Positions 1 to 9,476 are shown, counted from the stretch's first letter. The stretch is 64,000 bases of DNA from Qipengyuania xiapuensis (GCF_019711395.1 NZ_JAIGNL010000001.1:186001-250000), one strand, 5' to 3'. Translations and numbers: made by a program. The notes: generated by a model not told the origin, from the sequence alone.

Positions 1-1194
1 ACGACTGCGCGCTGGCTGGACCGGCAGGTCGCGAGCGAGAACGACCGGCTGGCGCAGGTTTGCGGCTGGGCGGCGATTACCGCCGCGGGCCTGCTCATGC
101 CCGATGGCAAGCCGCGCCGCCTTTATGGCGAGGCGGGCCTGCTGCGCTCGCTGGGCGAACTGGTCAGCGACGACGGCGGCGTGCTGTCGCGCAGCCCGAG
201 CGCGCAGGCCGAAGCGATTGCGCTGCTGATCGACCTGCGCGCCTGCTATGCCGCCGTCGGCCGCGAGCCTCCGCAGGGCATAGAATCGATCCTCGGACTG
301 CTCGTGCCCGCGCTTCTTTCGCTGCGCATGGGCGATCGCGGGCTGGGCAGCTGGCACGGCTCTGCAGCGATGAGCGAGGAAGCTCTCGACGCGCTCGTGA
401 CTGCCAGCGGCGTGCGCAGCCGCCCGATGCTCGAATCGCGGCACTGGGGTTACCAGCGTATTCGCGGCAAGGACGGCGTGCTGGTGTTCGACGCCGCGCC
501 GCCGCCCAAGCCGCGCCATGCCCGCCATGCCTGCGCCTCGACGCTCGCCTTCGAATTCTCGCATCGCGCGCAGCGGATCATCGTCAATTGCGGCGGTGCA
601 GAGCTTGCAGGCGCGCTGGTCCCGGCGCGGATCGAGCAGGGCCTGCGCGGAACCTCCGCCCATTCGACGCTGGTGCTGGAAGAAACCAATTCCACCGCCG
701 TCCTCCTCCACGGGCAGGTCGGCAAGGGTGTCGAGGAAGTCGATTTCTCCCGCGAGCTCATCGAGCAGGGCGCGCGCAAGGCGACCAAGTTCGAAGCGGT
801 GCACAATGGCTATGCCTCGCGCTTCGGCCTGCTTCACCGCCGCATCCTTATCCTGTCGGACGATGGCGGCGAATTGCGCGGCGAGGACGTGCTCGAACCC
901 TCCACCCGCAAGGGCAAGCGCGGCAAGATCGGTTTCGCCATGCGCTTCCATCTCGGCCGCGGGATCGAGGCGCGGGTGAGCGACGATGGGCACGGTGTGC
1001 ACCTTGCCCTTCCCGACGCAAGCTACTGGCAATTTCGCCTCGCAGGCACTAGCGGCGAGGCGCACTGCACGCTCGAGGATTCGCTGTGGGTCGATGGCCA
1101 CGGCCGTCCGCACGAGGTGCAGCAGATCGTGGTCGAAGGCATGGCCGCTCGCAGCGGGGAACGCTTCCCCTGGCTGCTCAAGAAAATGGGATAG
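1..1194 (+). CDS. Heparinase II/III family protein (3' part, N-terminus outside window)
   Basis: The frame is open from base 1 to the TAG at 1192, giving the last 397 residues of a larger protein. The part seen fits the C-terminal beta-sandwich region of heparinase II/III-like polysaccharide lyases; for example, residues rich in Gly/His/Ser around bases 590-760 ([21 protein letters not shown]) match the usual 'H.D..S..L...G..W..D.G' style core only loosely. In the family these proteins cleave acidic polysaccharides, often in the periplasm. The gene lies 8 bases before purH, an arrangement I recall from other sphingomonads. The substrate cannot be read from sequence. Family assignment is moderately sure; catalytic residues were not verified because the N-terminal toroid domain is missing. 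Confidence 0.7.
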   Translation, partial: TTARWLDRQVASENDRLAQVCGWAAITAAGLLMPDGKPRRLYGEAGLLRSLGELVSDDGGVLSRSPSAQAEAIALLIDLRACYAAVGREPPQGIESILGLLVPALLSLRMGDRGLGSWHGSAAMSEEALDALVTASGVRSRPMLESRHWGYQRIRGKDGVLVFDAAPPPKPRHARHACASTLAFEFSHRAQRIIVNCGGAELAGALVPARIEQGLRGTSAHSTLVLEETNSTAVLLHGQVGKGVEEVDFSRELIEQGARKATKFEAVHNGYASRFGLLHRRILILSDDGGELRGEDVLEPSTRKGKRGKIGFAMRFHLGRGIEARVSDDGHGVHLALPDASYWQFRLAGTSGEAHCTLEDSLWVDGHGRPHEVQQIVVEGMAARSGERFPWLLKKMG

Positions 1195-1202
1195 AACTTT
1201 CA

Positions 1203-2789
1203 ATGGCAGACGTGGCGATCAAGCGGGCGCTTCTCTCGGTGTCCGACAAGAGCGGTTTGGTTGAGCTGGGCAAGGCATTGGCCGCGAAGGGCGTGGAACT
1301 GGTCTCGACCGGCGGCACCGCGAAGGCGCTGCGCGAGGCGGGTCTCGAGGTAGAGGACGTCTCCGATCTCACCGGCTTCCCCGAGATGATGGACGGCCGC
1401 GTGAAGACGCTGCACCCGATGGTCCACGGCGGTCTTCTCGCCGTGCGCGACAATCCCGAACATGCCGCTGCCATGGAAGAACACGCGATCGGCGCGATCG
1501 ATCTCGTGGTCGTGAACCTCTATCCGTTCGAAGCCACCGTGATGCGCGGTGCCGAGCGTGACGAGATCATCGAGAACATCGACATCGGCGGCCCCAGCAT
1601 GGTGCGCAGCGCGGCCAAGAACCATGCATTTGTCACCATCGTCACCGATCCGGGTGATTACGACACGCTCATCGGCGAACTCGAAGCGACCGGCGCAACC
1701 TCGCTCGACTTTCGCCGCAAGTGCGCGGCCAAGGCATTCGCGGCGACCGCGGCCTATGACAGCATGATCAGCCAGTGGTTCGCTTTCGCCGACCAGCAGC
1801 AGCTCTTCCCCGACTTCCTCGCGGTCAACGGCAAGGCACCGGTCGAGCTTCGCTATGGCGAGAACCCGCACCAGAAGGCGGCGCTCTACACTCCCAGCGG
1901 CCCGCACGGCAAAGGCATCGCGCAGGCAGAGCAGCTGCAGGGTAAGGAGCTGAGCTACAACAATTACAACGATGCCGATGCCGCGCTCGAACTGTGCGCC
2001 GAATTCGCCGGCGGCGAACCGGCAGTGGTCATCGTCAAGCACGCCAATCCCTGCGGCGTGGCGCAAGGCTCGACGCTGATCGAGGCGTGGAACGAGGCGC
2101 TGGCATGCGACAGCGTGTCGGCTTTCGGCGGTATCGTTGCCGTCAACACCGAGCTCGACGGAGAGACCGCCCGCGCGATCTGCGAGATCTTTACCGAAGT
2201 CGTCATCGCCCCTTCCGTGTCGGACGAGGCGCGCGAGGCCTTCGCCAAGAAGAAGAACCTGCGCCTGCTCGTCACCGGCGACCTGCCCGATCCGCGTCGC
2301 GGCGGGCTGATGGTCAAGCCGATCACCGGCGGCCTGCTGGTGCAGACGCGCGACAATGGCGCGATCACCGAGGCCGATCTCAAGGTCGTCACCAAACGCG
2401 AGCCGACCGAGCAGGAACTGAAGGACTGCCTCTTCGCCTGGACCGTGGCGCGCCACGTGAAGTCTAACGCGATCGTCTACGCCAAGGACGGCGCGACTGC
2501 GGGCATCGGCGCAGGCCAGATGAACCGCCGCGATTCCTCGCGCATCGCTGCGATCAAGGCTGCCGAAGCTGCCGAGAAGTATGGCTGGGAGCAGAGCCGC
2601 GCCGTTGGCAGCGCCGTGGCCTCGGATGCTTTCTTCCCCTTCGCCGACGGCCTGCTGGCAGCAGCCGAAGCGGGTGCGACCGCGATCATTCAGCCGGGCG
2701 GTTCGATCCGCGACGAGGAAGTGATCGCGGCGGCGGACGAGCAGAACCTCGCCATGGTGTTTACCGGAATGCGCCACTTCCGGCACTAA
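1203..2789 (+). CDS. purH: Bifunctional AICAR formyltransferase / IMP cyclohydrolase PurH
   Basis: This cytosolic enzyme performs the last two steps of de novo purine synthesis: formylation of AICAR with 10-formyl-tetrahydrofolate, then ring closure to IMP. The 528-residue length is typical. The N-terminal MGS-like cyclohydrolase domain starts at once ([18 protein letters not shown]) and includes [17 protein letters not shown] near residue 125. The transformylase domain follows with RYGENPHQ near residue 217 and the catalytic-loop motif KHANPCG near 278. I chose the ATG at 1203 because the protein then begins exactly where PurH homologues do; an upstream in-frame extension back to 1086 runs through the preceding gene. 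It begins 8 bases after the heparinase-like gene and may be co-transcribed with it. Confidence 0.97.
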   Translation: MADVAIKRALLSVSDKSGLVELGKALAAKGVELVSTGGTAKALREAGLEVEDVSDLTGFPEMMDGRVKTLHPMVHGGLLAVRDNPEHAAAMEEHAIGAIDLVVVNLYPFEATVMRGAERDEIIENIDIGGPSMVRSAAKNHAFVTIVTDPGDYDTLIGELEATGATSLDFRRKCAAKAFAATAAYDSMISQWFAFADQQQLFPDFLAVNGKAPVELRYGENPHQKAALYTPSGPHGKGIAQAEQLQGKELSYNNYNDADAALELCAEFAGGEPAVVIVKHANPCGVAQGSTLIEAWNEALACDSVSAFGGIVAVNTELDGETARAICEIFTEVVIAPSVSDEAREAFAKKKNLRLLVTGDLPDPRRGGLMVKPITGGLLVQTRDNGAITEADLKVVTKREPTEQELKDCLFAWTVARHVKSNAIVYAKDGATAGIGAGQMNRRDSSRIAAIKAAEAAEKYGWEQSRAVGSAVASDAFFPFADGLLAAAEAGATAIIQPGGSIRDEEVIAAADEQNLAMVFTGMRHFRH

Positions 2790-2826
2790 TCGGGCTGCCC
2801 TGCCGCGGGGCGGCCAACTGATCGGC

Positions 2827-2837
2827 TGAACCGTTCA
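2827..2837. promoter_or_regulatory. 11-bp palindrome TGAACCGTTCA
   Basis: A perfect dyad (TGAAC-C-GTTCA) lies in the purH-msrA gap, 74 bases before the small membrane peptide. The same 11 bases form the centre of the larger palindrome in front of dxs at 4240-4262. Shared symmetric cores at two promoters suggest a common dimeric regulator, but no known operator consensus is recognised. Confidence 0.4.
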
Positions 2838-2881
2838 CAACAATCGCATTCAGCACGTTGCAATTGGGCGGCGTGTAACCA

Positions 2882-2898
2882 CGTGGGATATTCCCACG
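2882..2898. promoter_or_regulatory. Inverted repeat CGTGGGA-TAT-TCCCACG
   Basis: Perfect 7-bp arms are separated by three bases, ending 12 bases before the start of the 39-residue ORF. It could be an operator over the promoter or a hairpin in the 5' untranslated region that limits access to the start. No T-run follows, so it is not a terminator for purH. Confidence 0.45.
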
Positions 2899-2910
2899 AA
2901 AGAATACAAC

Positions 2911-3030
2911 ATGAGCCTCTTTACCCCCGACCTCTATCGCAATTTCGGCATCGGATTTTTCGCCGGCGCCATCATCGTCGCCTTCTCGAACGGCGCGGAG
3001 ATCGTCTCCGCCGTGGCCGCCATCGTCTGA
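2911..3030 (+). CDS. 39-residue single-span membrane peptide upstream of msrA
   Basis: A short ORF starts at ATG 2911 and ends in TGA 3028-3030, sharing its last base with the ATG of msrA (TGATG). The predicted peptide is a single hydrophobic segment (IGFFAGAIIVAFSNGAEIV) with a short polar N-terminus (MSLFTPDLYRN), so an inner-membrane micropeptide is plausible. A weak purine stretch (GAAAG) lies about 8 bases before the start. The stop-start overlap suggests translational coupling to msrA. Function is unknown. It may be a real small protein or mainly a coupling leader. Confidence 0.55.
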   Translation: MSLFTPDLYRNFGIGFFAGAIIVAFSNGAEIVSAVAAIV

Positions 3031-3710
3031 TGCGCCGCATTTCCCTCCTCCTCGCCGCAGGCGCGCTGGCAATGACCAGCGCTTGCCAGCAGCCCGCCAT
3101 CGCCGCCGAAAAGGTGGTCGAGGCGCCGGCTGCCGCGCGCAAGGCGAATGAGGGAACCGGCCTCAAGACCGCTATCTTCGCAGGTGGCTGCTTCTGGGGC
3201 GTCGAAGCCGTGTTCAGCCATACCAAGGGCGTGACCAGCGCGGTCTCCGGCTATCACGGCGGCACCAGCAAGGCTGCGAAATACAGCCTCGTCTCCTCGG
3301 GCGTCACCGATCATGTCGAGGCGGTTAAGGTCGTCTACGATCCCAAGGTCGTTCGCTACGACCAGCTGCTGCGCATCTTCTTCTCGGTGGTCATCGATCC
3401 CACGCTCAAGAACCGGCAGGGTCCCGATCGCGGGGCGCACTACAATGCCGAGCTCATTCCCCTGTCGGCGGAGCAGCGCAAGGTCGCCGCCTCCTATCTC
3501 GCCCAGCTGAAGAAGAGCGGGCTGTGGTCGAAACCGATCGTGACCAGCATCGAGCCTGCACGCACCTTCTATCCGGCAGAGACCTACCACCAGGATTTCG
3601 CCGACAAGAACCCGCGCCACGGCTATATCGTGCGTTGGGATGCACCCAAGGTGGCCGCGCTGAAGCGGCTCTATCCCTCGCTCTACCGCGCCGAGTTCAA
3701 GCGTAACTGA
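3030..3710 (+). CDS. msrA: Peptide-methionine (S)-S-oxide reductase MsrA, exported form
   Basis: MsrA reduces the S-epimer of methionine sulfoxide in proteins. The 226-residue product begins with a lipoprotein signal (MRRISLLLAAGALAMTSAC, Cys at about residue 20), so the enzyme is probably anchored in the cell envelope. The catalytic motif GGCFWGVEAVF places the active Cys near residue 54. Further family motifs are SGYHGG and HDQ-type residues around YHQDFADKNP. ATG 3030 is chosen because it starts the signal peptide; the frame is open further upstream but there encodes Arg-rich shadow sequence. The start overlaps the stop of the preceding 39-residue ORF. A separate msrB, also with an export signal, lies at 19712-20221. 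Confidence 0.95.
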   Translation: MRRISLLLAAGALAMTSACQQPAIAAEKVVEAPAAARKANEGTGLKTAIFAGGCFWGVEAVFSHTKGVTSAVSGYHGGTSKAAKYSLVSSGVTDHVEAVKVVYDPKVVRYDQLLRIFFSVVIDPTLKNRQGPDRGAHYNAELIPLSAEQRKVAASYLAQLKKSGLWSKPIVTSIEPARTFYPAETYHQDFADKNPRHGYIVRWDAPKVAALKRLYPSLYRAEFKRN

Positions 3711-3747
3711 CCTTGCGCCGCGCCCCTCGCGGGCTTACCTCTCGCGC

Positions 3748-4215
3748 ATGGCAGGACACGCACACGCACATAAGGAACATTCGGGCGAGGATCTGATCGA
3801 TGCCGCCCGTCACACGCTGACCGATGCGGGCGAACAGTGGACGGGCATGCGCCAGTCCGTGTTCGAGGAGCTCGCGCGGCACGAAAAGCCGGCCAGCGCC
3901 TACGACATCGCCGACAACCTTTCGGCGGCGCGCGGCAAGCGCGTGGCGCCCAACAGCGTGTACCGCATCCTCGACCTGTTCGTGCGCAACAATCTCGCCA
4001 ACCGGATCGAGAGCGCAAATGCCTATCTGGTCAACACGCACCCGGGCTGCCGCCACGACTGCATCTTCCTGATCTGCGATGATTGCGGGAAGGCTACGCA
4101 TATCGACGACGACCGGGTCACCGGCGCGCTGCGCGAAGCGGGCAAGGATGCCGGCTTTACCGATGTACGCCCGGTGATCGAACTGCGCGGGCTGTGCGAC
4201 GATTGCGCCGCCTGA
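3748..4215 (+). CDS. Fur-family metalloregulator, Zur-like
   Basis: This 155-residue protein is a Fur/Zur-type repressor that binds DNA as a metal-loaded dimer. The N-terminus is His-rich (AGHAHAHKEH), followed by the winged helix (about residues 20-90; RQSVFEELARHEKPASAYDIA, PNSVYRILDLF). The C-terminal dimerisation domain has two CxxC pairs (CDDCGK near 111 and CDDCAA at the very end), which in this family hold structural zinc. The His-rich N-terminus and short length favour a zinc-uptake regulator (Zur) over Fur, but metal specificity is an inference. It sits alone between msrA and dxs; no znu genes are visible nearby. Confidence 0.85.
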   Translation: MAGHAHAHKEHSGEDLIDAARHTLTDAGEQWTGMRQSVFEELARHEKPASAYDIADNLSAARGKRVAPNSVYRILDLFVRNNLANRIESANAYLVNTHPGCRHDCIFLICDDCGKATHIDDDRVTGALREAGKDAGFTDVRPVIELRGLCDDCAA

Positions 4216-4239
4216 CGACGCCGACAGAACGTGCTTTTT

Positions 4240-4262
4240 TGTCGATGAACCGTTCATCGACA
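4240..4262. promoter_or_regulatory. 23-bp perfect palindrome between zur-like gene and dxs
   Basis: The arms TGTCGATGAAC and GTTCATCGACA flank a single C. The dyad starts 25 bases after the regulator's stop and ends 29 bases before the dxs ATG. A run of six T precedes it rather than follows it, so it is not a forward terminator. An operator for a dimeric protein controlling dxs is the simplest reading; a 9-bp hairpin with a 5-base loop is also possible. Its centre TGAACCGTTCA recurs at 2827. Confidence 0.55.
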
Positions 4263-4291
4263 GTTTCGAAAACCGCGTGTAAGGCATTCGT

Positions 4292-6214
4292 ATGAGTGAA
4301 CGCCCCAAGACCCCGCTGCTTGACACGGTCAACACCCCCGACGACCTCCGCAAGCTCGAAAAAGATCAGCTTCGCCAGCTCTCTGACGAGCTCCGCGCAG
4401 AGATGATCGATGCCGTCGGCACCACCGGCGGGCACCTCGGTTCGGGGCTCGGCGTGGTCGAGCTGACCACTGCGATCCACTACGTATTCAACACGCCCGA
4501 AGACAAGCTCGTCTGGGACGTGGGCCACCAGTGCTATCCGCACAAGATCCTCACCGGTCGCCGCGACCGTATCCGCACGCTGCGCCAGGGCGGGGGCCTG
4601 TCGGGCTTCACCAAGCGCGCGGAAAGCGAATACGATCCCTTCGGCGCTGCCCACAGCTCGACCTCGATCAGCGCCGCACTCGGTTTCGCCATGGCGAACA
4701 AGATGCAGGGCAGGCCCGGCCGCGGCATTGCCGTGATCGGCGACGGCGCGATGAGCGCGGGCATGGCCTATGAGGCGATGAACAATGCCGAACAGGCGGG
4801 CAATCGCCTCGTGGTCATCCTCAACGATAACGACATGTCGATCGCGCCGCCCGTCGGCGGCCTCTCGGCCTATCTCGCGCGCACTGTTTCGAGCAGCGAA
4901 TATCTCGGGCTTCGCAGCCTTGCCTCGCGCCTCTCGAAAAAGCTCAGCCGCCGCGTGCACCACGGTCTCGAAAAGGCCGAGGAATATGCCCGCGGCATGG
5001 TCACCGGCGGTACGCTGTTCGAGGAACTCGGCTTCTACTACGTCGGCCCGATCGACGGCCACAATCTCGACCACCTCATCCCGGTGCTCGAGAATGTGCG
5101 CGACAGCGAACAGGGCCCGGTTCTGATCCATGTCGTGACCAAGAAGGGCAAGGGCTACGCGCCCGCCGAAAACAGCGCCGACAAATATCACGGCGTTGCC
5201 AAGTTCGACGTCGTCACCGGTGAACAGAAGAAATCGAAGGGCGGCCCGCCTGCCTATCAGAACGTCTTCGGTGAAACGCTCGCCAAGCTGGCAAACGACG
5301 ATCCGCGCATCTGCGCCATCACCGCCGCGATGCCTTCCGGCACGGGCGTCGACAAGTTCGCCAAGGCGCATCCCGACAAGGCCTTCGACGTCGGCATCGC
5401 CGAACAGCACGGCGTGACCTTCGCCGCAGGCCTTGCCGCCGAAGGCATGCGACCCTTCGCGGCAATCTATTCCACCTTCCTCCAGCGCGCCTACGACCAG
5501 GTCGTGCACGACGTGGCGATCCAGAACCTGCCGGTCCGCTTCGCGATCGACCGCGCCGGACTGGTCGGCGCCGACGGCTGTACCCATGCAGGCTCGTTCG
5601 ACATCACCTATCTCGCCACGCTGCCCAACATGGTCGTGATGGCTGCTGCCGACGAGGCAGAGCTGGCGCACATGACCTATACCGCCGCCGAGTATGACGA
5701 TGGCCCCATCGCCTTCCGCTATCCGCGAGGGAGCGGCACGGGCGTCGAAATTCCCGAGCAGCTCGAAAAGCTCGAAATCGGCAAGGGCCGCATCGTGCGC
5801 GAAGGCACCAAGGTCGCGATCCTGTCGCTCGGCGCGCGCCTCGAAGAGGCCAAGAAGGCTGCCGACCAGCTCGAGGCCAAGGGCCTTTCGACCACGGTTG
5901 CCGATATGCGTTTCGCCAAGCCGCTCGACACCGATCTGATCGAGAAGCTGATGCGCAGCCACGAAGTCGTGGTGACGGTCGAGGAAGGCGCTATCGGCGG
6001 CCTCGGCGCGCACGTGCTGACCTTCGCCTCCGACGAAGGCCTGACCGACGGCGGGCTCAAGGTGCGCACCATGCGCCTGCCCGATGTCTTCCAGGACCAG
6101 GACGATCCGGCCAAGCAGTATGACGAGGCGGGCCTCAACGCGCCGCATATCGTCGACACGGTGCTCGGCGCGCTTCGCCACAATTCAGCGGGCGTCGAAG
6201 AGGCGCGCGCTTGA
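4292..6214 (+). CDS. dxs: 1-deoxy-D-xylulose-5-phosphate synthase
   Basis: DXS condenses pyruvate and glyceraldehyde-3-phosphate to DXP, the entry and flux-controlling step of the MEP isoprenoid pathway, which feeds carotenoids and ubiquinone. The 640-residue length is normal. Visible features are the thiamine-diphosphate motif beginning [17 protein letters not shown] near residue 150 and ending in NDND, the His-rich [14 protein letters not shown] segment, and the transketolase middle domain with [15 protein letters not shown] and RYPRG. The ATG start agrees with homologues. A large palindrome precedes the gene. The stop overlaps the TTG start of the next gene by four bases (TTGA). Confidence 0.97.
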   Translation: MSERPKTPLLDTVNTPDDLRKLEKDQLRQLSDELRAEMIDAVGTTGGHLGSGLGVVELTTAIHYVFNTPEDKLVWDVGHQCYPHKILTGRRDRIRTLRQGGGLSGFTKRAESEYDPFGAAHSSTSISAALGFAMANKMQGRPGRGIAVIGDGAMSAGMAYEAMNNAEQAGNRLVVILNDNDMSIAPPVGGLSAYLARTVSSSEYLGLRSLASRLSKKLSRRVHHGLEKAEEYARGMVTGGTLFEELGFYYVGPIDGHNLDHLIPVLENVRDSEQGPVLIHVVTKKGKGYAPAENSADKYHGVAKFDVVTGEQKKSKGGPPAYQNVFGETLAKLANDDPRICAITAAMPSGTGVDKFAKAHPDKAFDVGIAEQHGVTFAAGLAAEGMRPFAAIYSTFLQRAYDQVVHDVAIQNLPVRFAIDRAGLVGADGCTHAGSFDITYLATLPNMVVMAAADEAELAHMTYTAAEYDDGPIAFRYPRGSGTGVEIPEQLEKLEIGKGRIVREGTKVAILSLGARLEEAKKAADQLEAKGLSTTVADMRFAKPLDTDLIEKLMRSHEVVVTVEEGAIGGLGAHVLTFASDEGLTDGGLKVRTMRLPDVFQDQDDPAKQYDEAGLNAPHIVDTVLGALRHNSAGVEEARA

Positions 6215-7029
6215 GCCGACCGGTCCGCGTCCTCATGTGGATCGTCGGCCTCGCAATCGCAGCCTACCTGATCGTGCTGGCGCTCCTGTGGGCGCAGCAG
6301 GGGCGGCTGATCTATCCCGCGCCCACGGCGCTCACGCCCCCGACCGGCGGGTTCGAGCAGGTAACCTACCGCACCAGCGACGGGCTCGACCTTGCCGCCG
6401 GATACCGCGCGGGCGAGCCGGGCAAGCCCACCATCCTTTACTTCCACGGGAATGGCGCCGACTGGGTGTCGAGCGTGGTTGCCACCGACCGGCTAGTGCC
6501 CTCGGGCTACGGAGTGCTGGCCGCCGAATATCGCGGCTATCGCGGCAATCCCGGAACGCCGCATGAGGATGGCCTCTACCGCGACGGACGCGCCGCGCTG
6601 GCCTTCCTTGCAACCCGCGGGATTGCCGCAGGCGATGTCGTGATCATCGGCAATTCGATCGGCTCCGGCGTCGCGGTACAGATGGCCAGCGAGCAGGTGC
6701 CACAAGCGCTCGTGCTGATCTCCCCCTTCGCCAGCCTGCGCCAGCTAGTGGATGAGAAAATGCGCTGGGTCCCGAGCGGCCTGCTGCTGCGCGATCGTTA
6801 CGAGAACGCAGAGAAGATCGCGGGCATCGATGCGCCGCTGCTGCTGCTTCACGGCGATGCCGACACGCTGATCCCCGATACGCATTCGCGCCAGCTCGGT
6901 AGGTTGCGCGATGATGCGAAGCTGGTCATCTTCGAAGGCAAGGGACACGACCTTGCCTGGCACGACGAGGCCGAAGAGGCCGTGCTGTCCTTTCTCGACA
7001 CTTTGAACACGCGAGGCACCGAGCGATGA
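6211..7029 (+). CDS. Membrane-anchored alpha/beta hydrolase
   Basis: A 272-residue alpha/beta-hydrolase-fold protein of the BEM46/FrsA-like type. An N-terminal membrane anchor ([20 protein letters not shown]) precedes the domain, which would lie on the periplasmic side. The nucleophile elbow is GNSIGSG (Ser near residue 148), the acid is in HGDADTLIP and the His in GKGHDLAW. The TTG at 6211 overlaps the dxs stop and gives the full anchor; an ATG at 6235 would shorten it by eight residues. The substrate is unknown. Coupled with dxs upstream and the crotonase downstream (ATGA overlap). Confidence 0.8.
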   Translation: MSRPVRVLMWIVGLAIAAYLIVLALLWAQQGRLIYPAPTALTPPTGGFEQVTYRTSDGLDLAAGYRAGEPGKPTILYFHGNGADWVSSVVATDRLVPSGYGVLAAEYRGYRGNPGTPHEDGLYRDGRAALAFLATRGIAAGDVVIIGNSIGSGVAVQMASEQVPQALVLISPFASLRQLVDEKMRWVPSGLLLRDRYENAEKIAGIDAPLLLLHGDADTLIPDTHSRQLGRLRDDAKLVIFEGKGHDLAWHDEAEEAVLSFLDTLNTRGTER

Positions 7030-7823
7030 GCCTGCTCCAGATCGAAAACGCCGACCATGTCACAACGCTGACGCTCAACCGGCCCGACAGCATGAACCCG
7101 CTGGGCGCGGCGGGAGACGGCGACGCCTTTGCCGAGGCCTGCGATGCGATCAATGCTGACATGGACGTGCGCTGCGCGATCCTGACCGGGGCGGGCCGCG
7201 CATTCTCCGCCGGCGGCGACATCAAGGCGATGAAGGAGAAGACCGGCAATTTCGGCGGCACTGCGCCCGAGATCGCAGACGGCTACCGCAACAACATCCA
7301 CAAGATCCTGCGCGCGCTCTATTCGCTGCGCGTTCCGCTGATCGCCGCGGTCAACGGTCCGGCGATCGGTCTCGGCTGCGACCTTGCCTGCCTCGCCGAC
7401 ATGCGCATCGCGAGCGAGAAGGCCAAGTTCGGCGTGACCTTCCTCAAGCTCGGCATCATCCCGGGCGATGGCGGCACGTGGATCCTGCCGCGCATTATCG
7501 GCGAAGCGCGCGCGGCGGAGCTGTTCTACACCGGCGACGTTATCGACGCGCAGACCGCACTCGACTGGGGGCTGGTGAGCCGGGTCGCCTCGTCCGAGGA
7601 GCTGATGGGCGAGGCGAATGCGCTCGCGGCCAAGGTCGCCGCCATGCCCCCGCACGCTTTGCGGCAGGCGAAGAACCTCATGCGGCAGGGACGCTCGACC
7701 TCCTATGATGCCGCGCTGGAAATGGCCGCCAATGCGCAGGCACTGATGCACTCGACCGCCGATCACATGGAAGGCGTCGATGCGCTGATCGAGAAGCGTA
7801 CGCCGAAATTCAGCGGCCGCTAG
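7026..7823 (+). CDS. Enoyl-CoA hydratase/isomerase (crotonase) family protein
   Basis: A 265-residue crotonase-fold protein. The oxyanion-hole segments are present (FSAGGDIKAM near residue 60; NGPAIGLGCDLACLADMRIA near 110-130; KLGIIPGDGGTWILPR near 145). The two glutamates used by classical enoyl-CoA hydratases are not at their expected places: the position in 'LGCDLA' is Asp and the one in 'FGVTFLKLG' is Phe. This may mean an isomerase, thioesterase or other crotonase reaction rather than hydration. The start overlaps the preceding hydrolase stop (ATGA). Acts in cytosolic acyl-CoA metabolism by family. Confidence 0.8.
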   Translation: MSLLQIENADHVTTLTLNRPDSMNPLGAAGDGDAFAEACDAINADMDVRCAILTGAGRAFSAGGDIKAMKEKTGNFGGTAPEIADGYRNNIHKILRALYSLRVPLIAAVNGPAIGLGCDLACLADMRIASEKAKFGVTFLKLGIIPGDGGTWILPRIIGEARAAELFYTGDVIDAQTALDWGLVSRVASSEELMGEANALAAKVAAMPPHALRQAKNLMRQGRSTSYDAALEMAANAQALMHSTADHMEGVDALIEKRTPKFSGR

Positions 7824-7825
7824 CC

Positions 7826-8251
7826 ATGGGCGAAGCTGTCGGATTGCCCGAGTGGTTGGCCGGGACGCTGTTCGCGGTCGGCTTCATCGTCATCCTCGGC
7901 GCATTTGCCTGGCGCAACACGTCACGCAGGATCGCGCGTACCAAGGCTAAGAGGCCTTCTCCGACGCGAGAGGAATTCATCGCCTTGATGAAGCCCGATG
8001 TGTCGGAGAGCACCGCTGAATTCCTGTGGGACTTGGCGATGGAGAATATCGAGCCTTGGTTGGCCCCTCATCCTGACGACGATCTCGTGAAAGACCTGCC
8101 GATTGCAGAGGAAGACTGGAGCATGGAGTGGCCACGCGCCTACGCAGAGCGCGCCGGATTCCATGAAAGCAATCTAGCCGACTGGCCCGAAGATTGGCCG
8201 CCGACGCTGCGCAATTTCGGCAAGTGGCTCGACCGCTCTCCGAAAGCCTAA
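7826..8251 (+). CDS. Hypothetical single-span membrane protein
   Basis: A 141-residue protein with one N-terminal membrane helix (LAGTLFAVGFIVILGAFAW), a basic stop-transfer segment (RNTSRRIARTKAKR), and a soluble acidic, Trp-rich C-terminus (EDWSMEW, ADWPEDWPP). I do not recognise a family. It starts two bases after the crotonase stop and is likely the last gene of the dxs unit. Its 3' end overlaps the convergent nnrU-like gene by four bases. Confidence 0.6.
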   Translation: MGEAVGLPEWLAGTLFAVGFIVILGAFAWRNTSRRIARTKAKRPSPTREEFIALMKPDVSESTAEFLWDLAMENIEPWLAPHPDDDLVKDLPIAEEDWSMEWPRAYAERAGFHESNLADWPEDWPPTLRNFGKWLDRSPKA

Positions 8252-8922
8252 CCGATCCAGCGCCAGATGCCGGCGGGAATGCCGTCCGCACCCATGTGCC
8301 ACCAGGTTATTCCGAGCCAGCCAGCAATGCCGCCGGTCCATAGCAGCAGGCCTGCGCCCGGCAGCTTGCCCCATTTTGGCCAATAGCTGGTCTTGGCTTC
8401 CCACTCGGCCCAAGCCTCGCCCATCAGCACTTCCTTCTTGCGGTCCTGCATGCGCGCACCGACGAGCGCGAGCACGAGGATGGCGAGCGCCACCACATTG
8501 GTCCGCCAGCTCCACCAGAGAACGAGGTGCGAGATCGCCCAGAGAGCGAAGCCCCACATCATCGGGTGGCGGGTGACGGCAAACACGCCCTTCGGGTCGC
8601 GCGCGGCAAGCTTCTCTGCGCCGGGAGCGGGTAGGGCGGGATTGCCGATGAGCGATCCGAGGAAGAGGACAAGCGCGGGCAGGGTGATGATGGTCGAGAC
8701 GATCCAGCCGATCTCCCCGGTCCCGCCGAGCCCTCCGGAAGGTGCAGCGACGAATGCGAAGTACATCCACGCCATGCAGGCTGCCGCGACGAGGCTGTAG
8801 AGCACGCTGAAACCGCCTGCCCCGACCGCTTTGACAAGCGGTGCGCGCAGCGGATGCGAAAGGGCGAAATGCGTGCCGACGAAAGCCAGCGAGGCCGCGA
8901 CAAGCGAAACGAGCGGATCCAT
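8248..8922 (-). CDS. NnrU family integral membrane protein
   Basis: A 224-residue polytopic protein with about six hydrophobic helices and the NnrU features THFALSHPLR near the N-terminus, AVTRHPMMWGFALWA in the middle and the conserved acidic C-terminal loop (MGEAWAEWEAKTSYWP). NnrU was first linked to nitrite/NO metabolism in rhodobacters, but most homologues, including Z-ISO of carotenoid pathways, sit in genomes without denitrification. Its real job here is unknown. No denitrification genes are in the window. It lies 59 bases after the FKBP gene on the same strand. Confidence 0.8.
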   Translation of the reverse strand: MDPLVSLVAASLAFVGTHFALSHPLRAPLVKAVGAGGFSVLYSLVAAACMAWMYFAFVAAPSGGLGGTGEIGWIVSTIITLPALVLFLGSLIGNPALPAPGAEKLAARDPKGVFAVTRHPMMWGFALWAISHLVLWWSWRTNVVALAILVLALVGARMQDRKKEVLMGEAWAEWEAKTSYWPKWGKLPGAGLLLWTGGIAGWLGITWWHMGADGIPAGIWRWIG

Positions 8923-8981
8923 GACAACCTCCCCTTGGTCAGCGGGAGGCTATCACAAAAGCACCGGTCGGCAAGCGCGGC

Positions 8982-9476
8982 TCAGCGGCCCTCGATACCG
9001 ATCAGCTCGACCTTGAACTTCAGCGTCGCCCCGCCCGGGATCGGGCCCTTACCCTTCGGCCCGTAGGCGAGGTCTGCCGGCGCGGCGATCTCGATCGTGT
9101 CGCCCACGCCCATTTCGGGGATCGCCATCTGCCATGCCTTTATCAGCCGTCCGAGCGGGAAGGTCACGGGCTCGCCGCGATCATAGCTCGAATCGAAGGT
9201 CTCGCCGTCGATGAAGGTGCCCGCGTAGTGGACGGTCACGCGGTCCTCGACGGTCGGCTTCACGTCCGACCCGGCATAGCTGACGTAGCGCCAGCGCAGC
9301 CCGCCATCCATCGTGTACCAGCCGTCCTCGGCCTTGAGCCCGGCGAGATAGGCCTGCTGCGCGCTCATCCACGCGATGTCCTGCGAGCGGTCGGGCCCGC
9401 CGCCGTCCTGTGCGGTCGCGGCGGCGAAGCCCACCGCTGCAAATGCCGCGCCGAGCGCGATCAGCATGCTGCGCAT
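8982..9476 (-). CDS. Secreted FKBP-type peptidyl-prolyl cis-trans isomerase
   Basis: A 164-residue protein with a cleavable signal peptide (MLIALGAAFAAVGFAAATA) and one FKBP domain covering the C-terminal two thirds. Typical motifs are VTVHYAGTFIDGETFDSSYDR, the PVTFPLG strand, and IEIAAPADLAYGPKGKGPIP ending in LKFKVELIGIE. FKBPs catalyse prolyl isomerisation; this one should act in the periplasm as a folding helper. ATG 9476 has AGGAA at a suitable distance; ATG 9467 is an alternative. It follows the two exported amidohydrolases by 14 bases and is likely co-transcribed with them. Confidence 0.88.
   Translation of the reverse strand: MRSMLIALGAAFAAVGFAAATAQDGGGPDRSQDIAWMSAQQAYLAGLKAEDGWYTMDGGLRWRYVSYAGSDVKPTVEDRVTVHYAGTFIDGETFDSSYDRGEPVTFPLGRLIKAWQMAIPEMGVGDTIEIAAPADLAYGPKGKGPIPGGATLKFKVELIGIEGR

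Noticed and set aside
4157-6181. 674-codon open frame on the minus strand opposite dxs
   Set aside because: Antisense shadow of dxs; no recognisable motif and no ribosome site.
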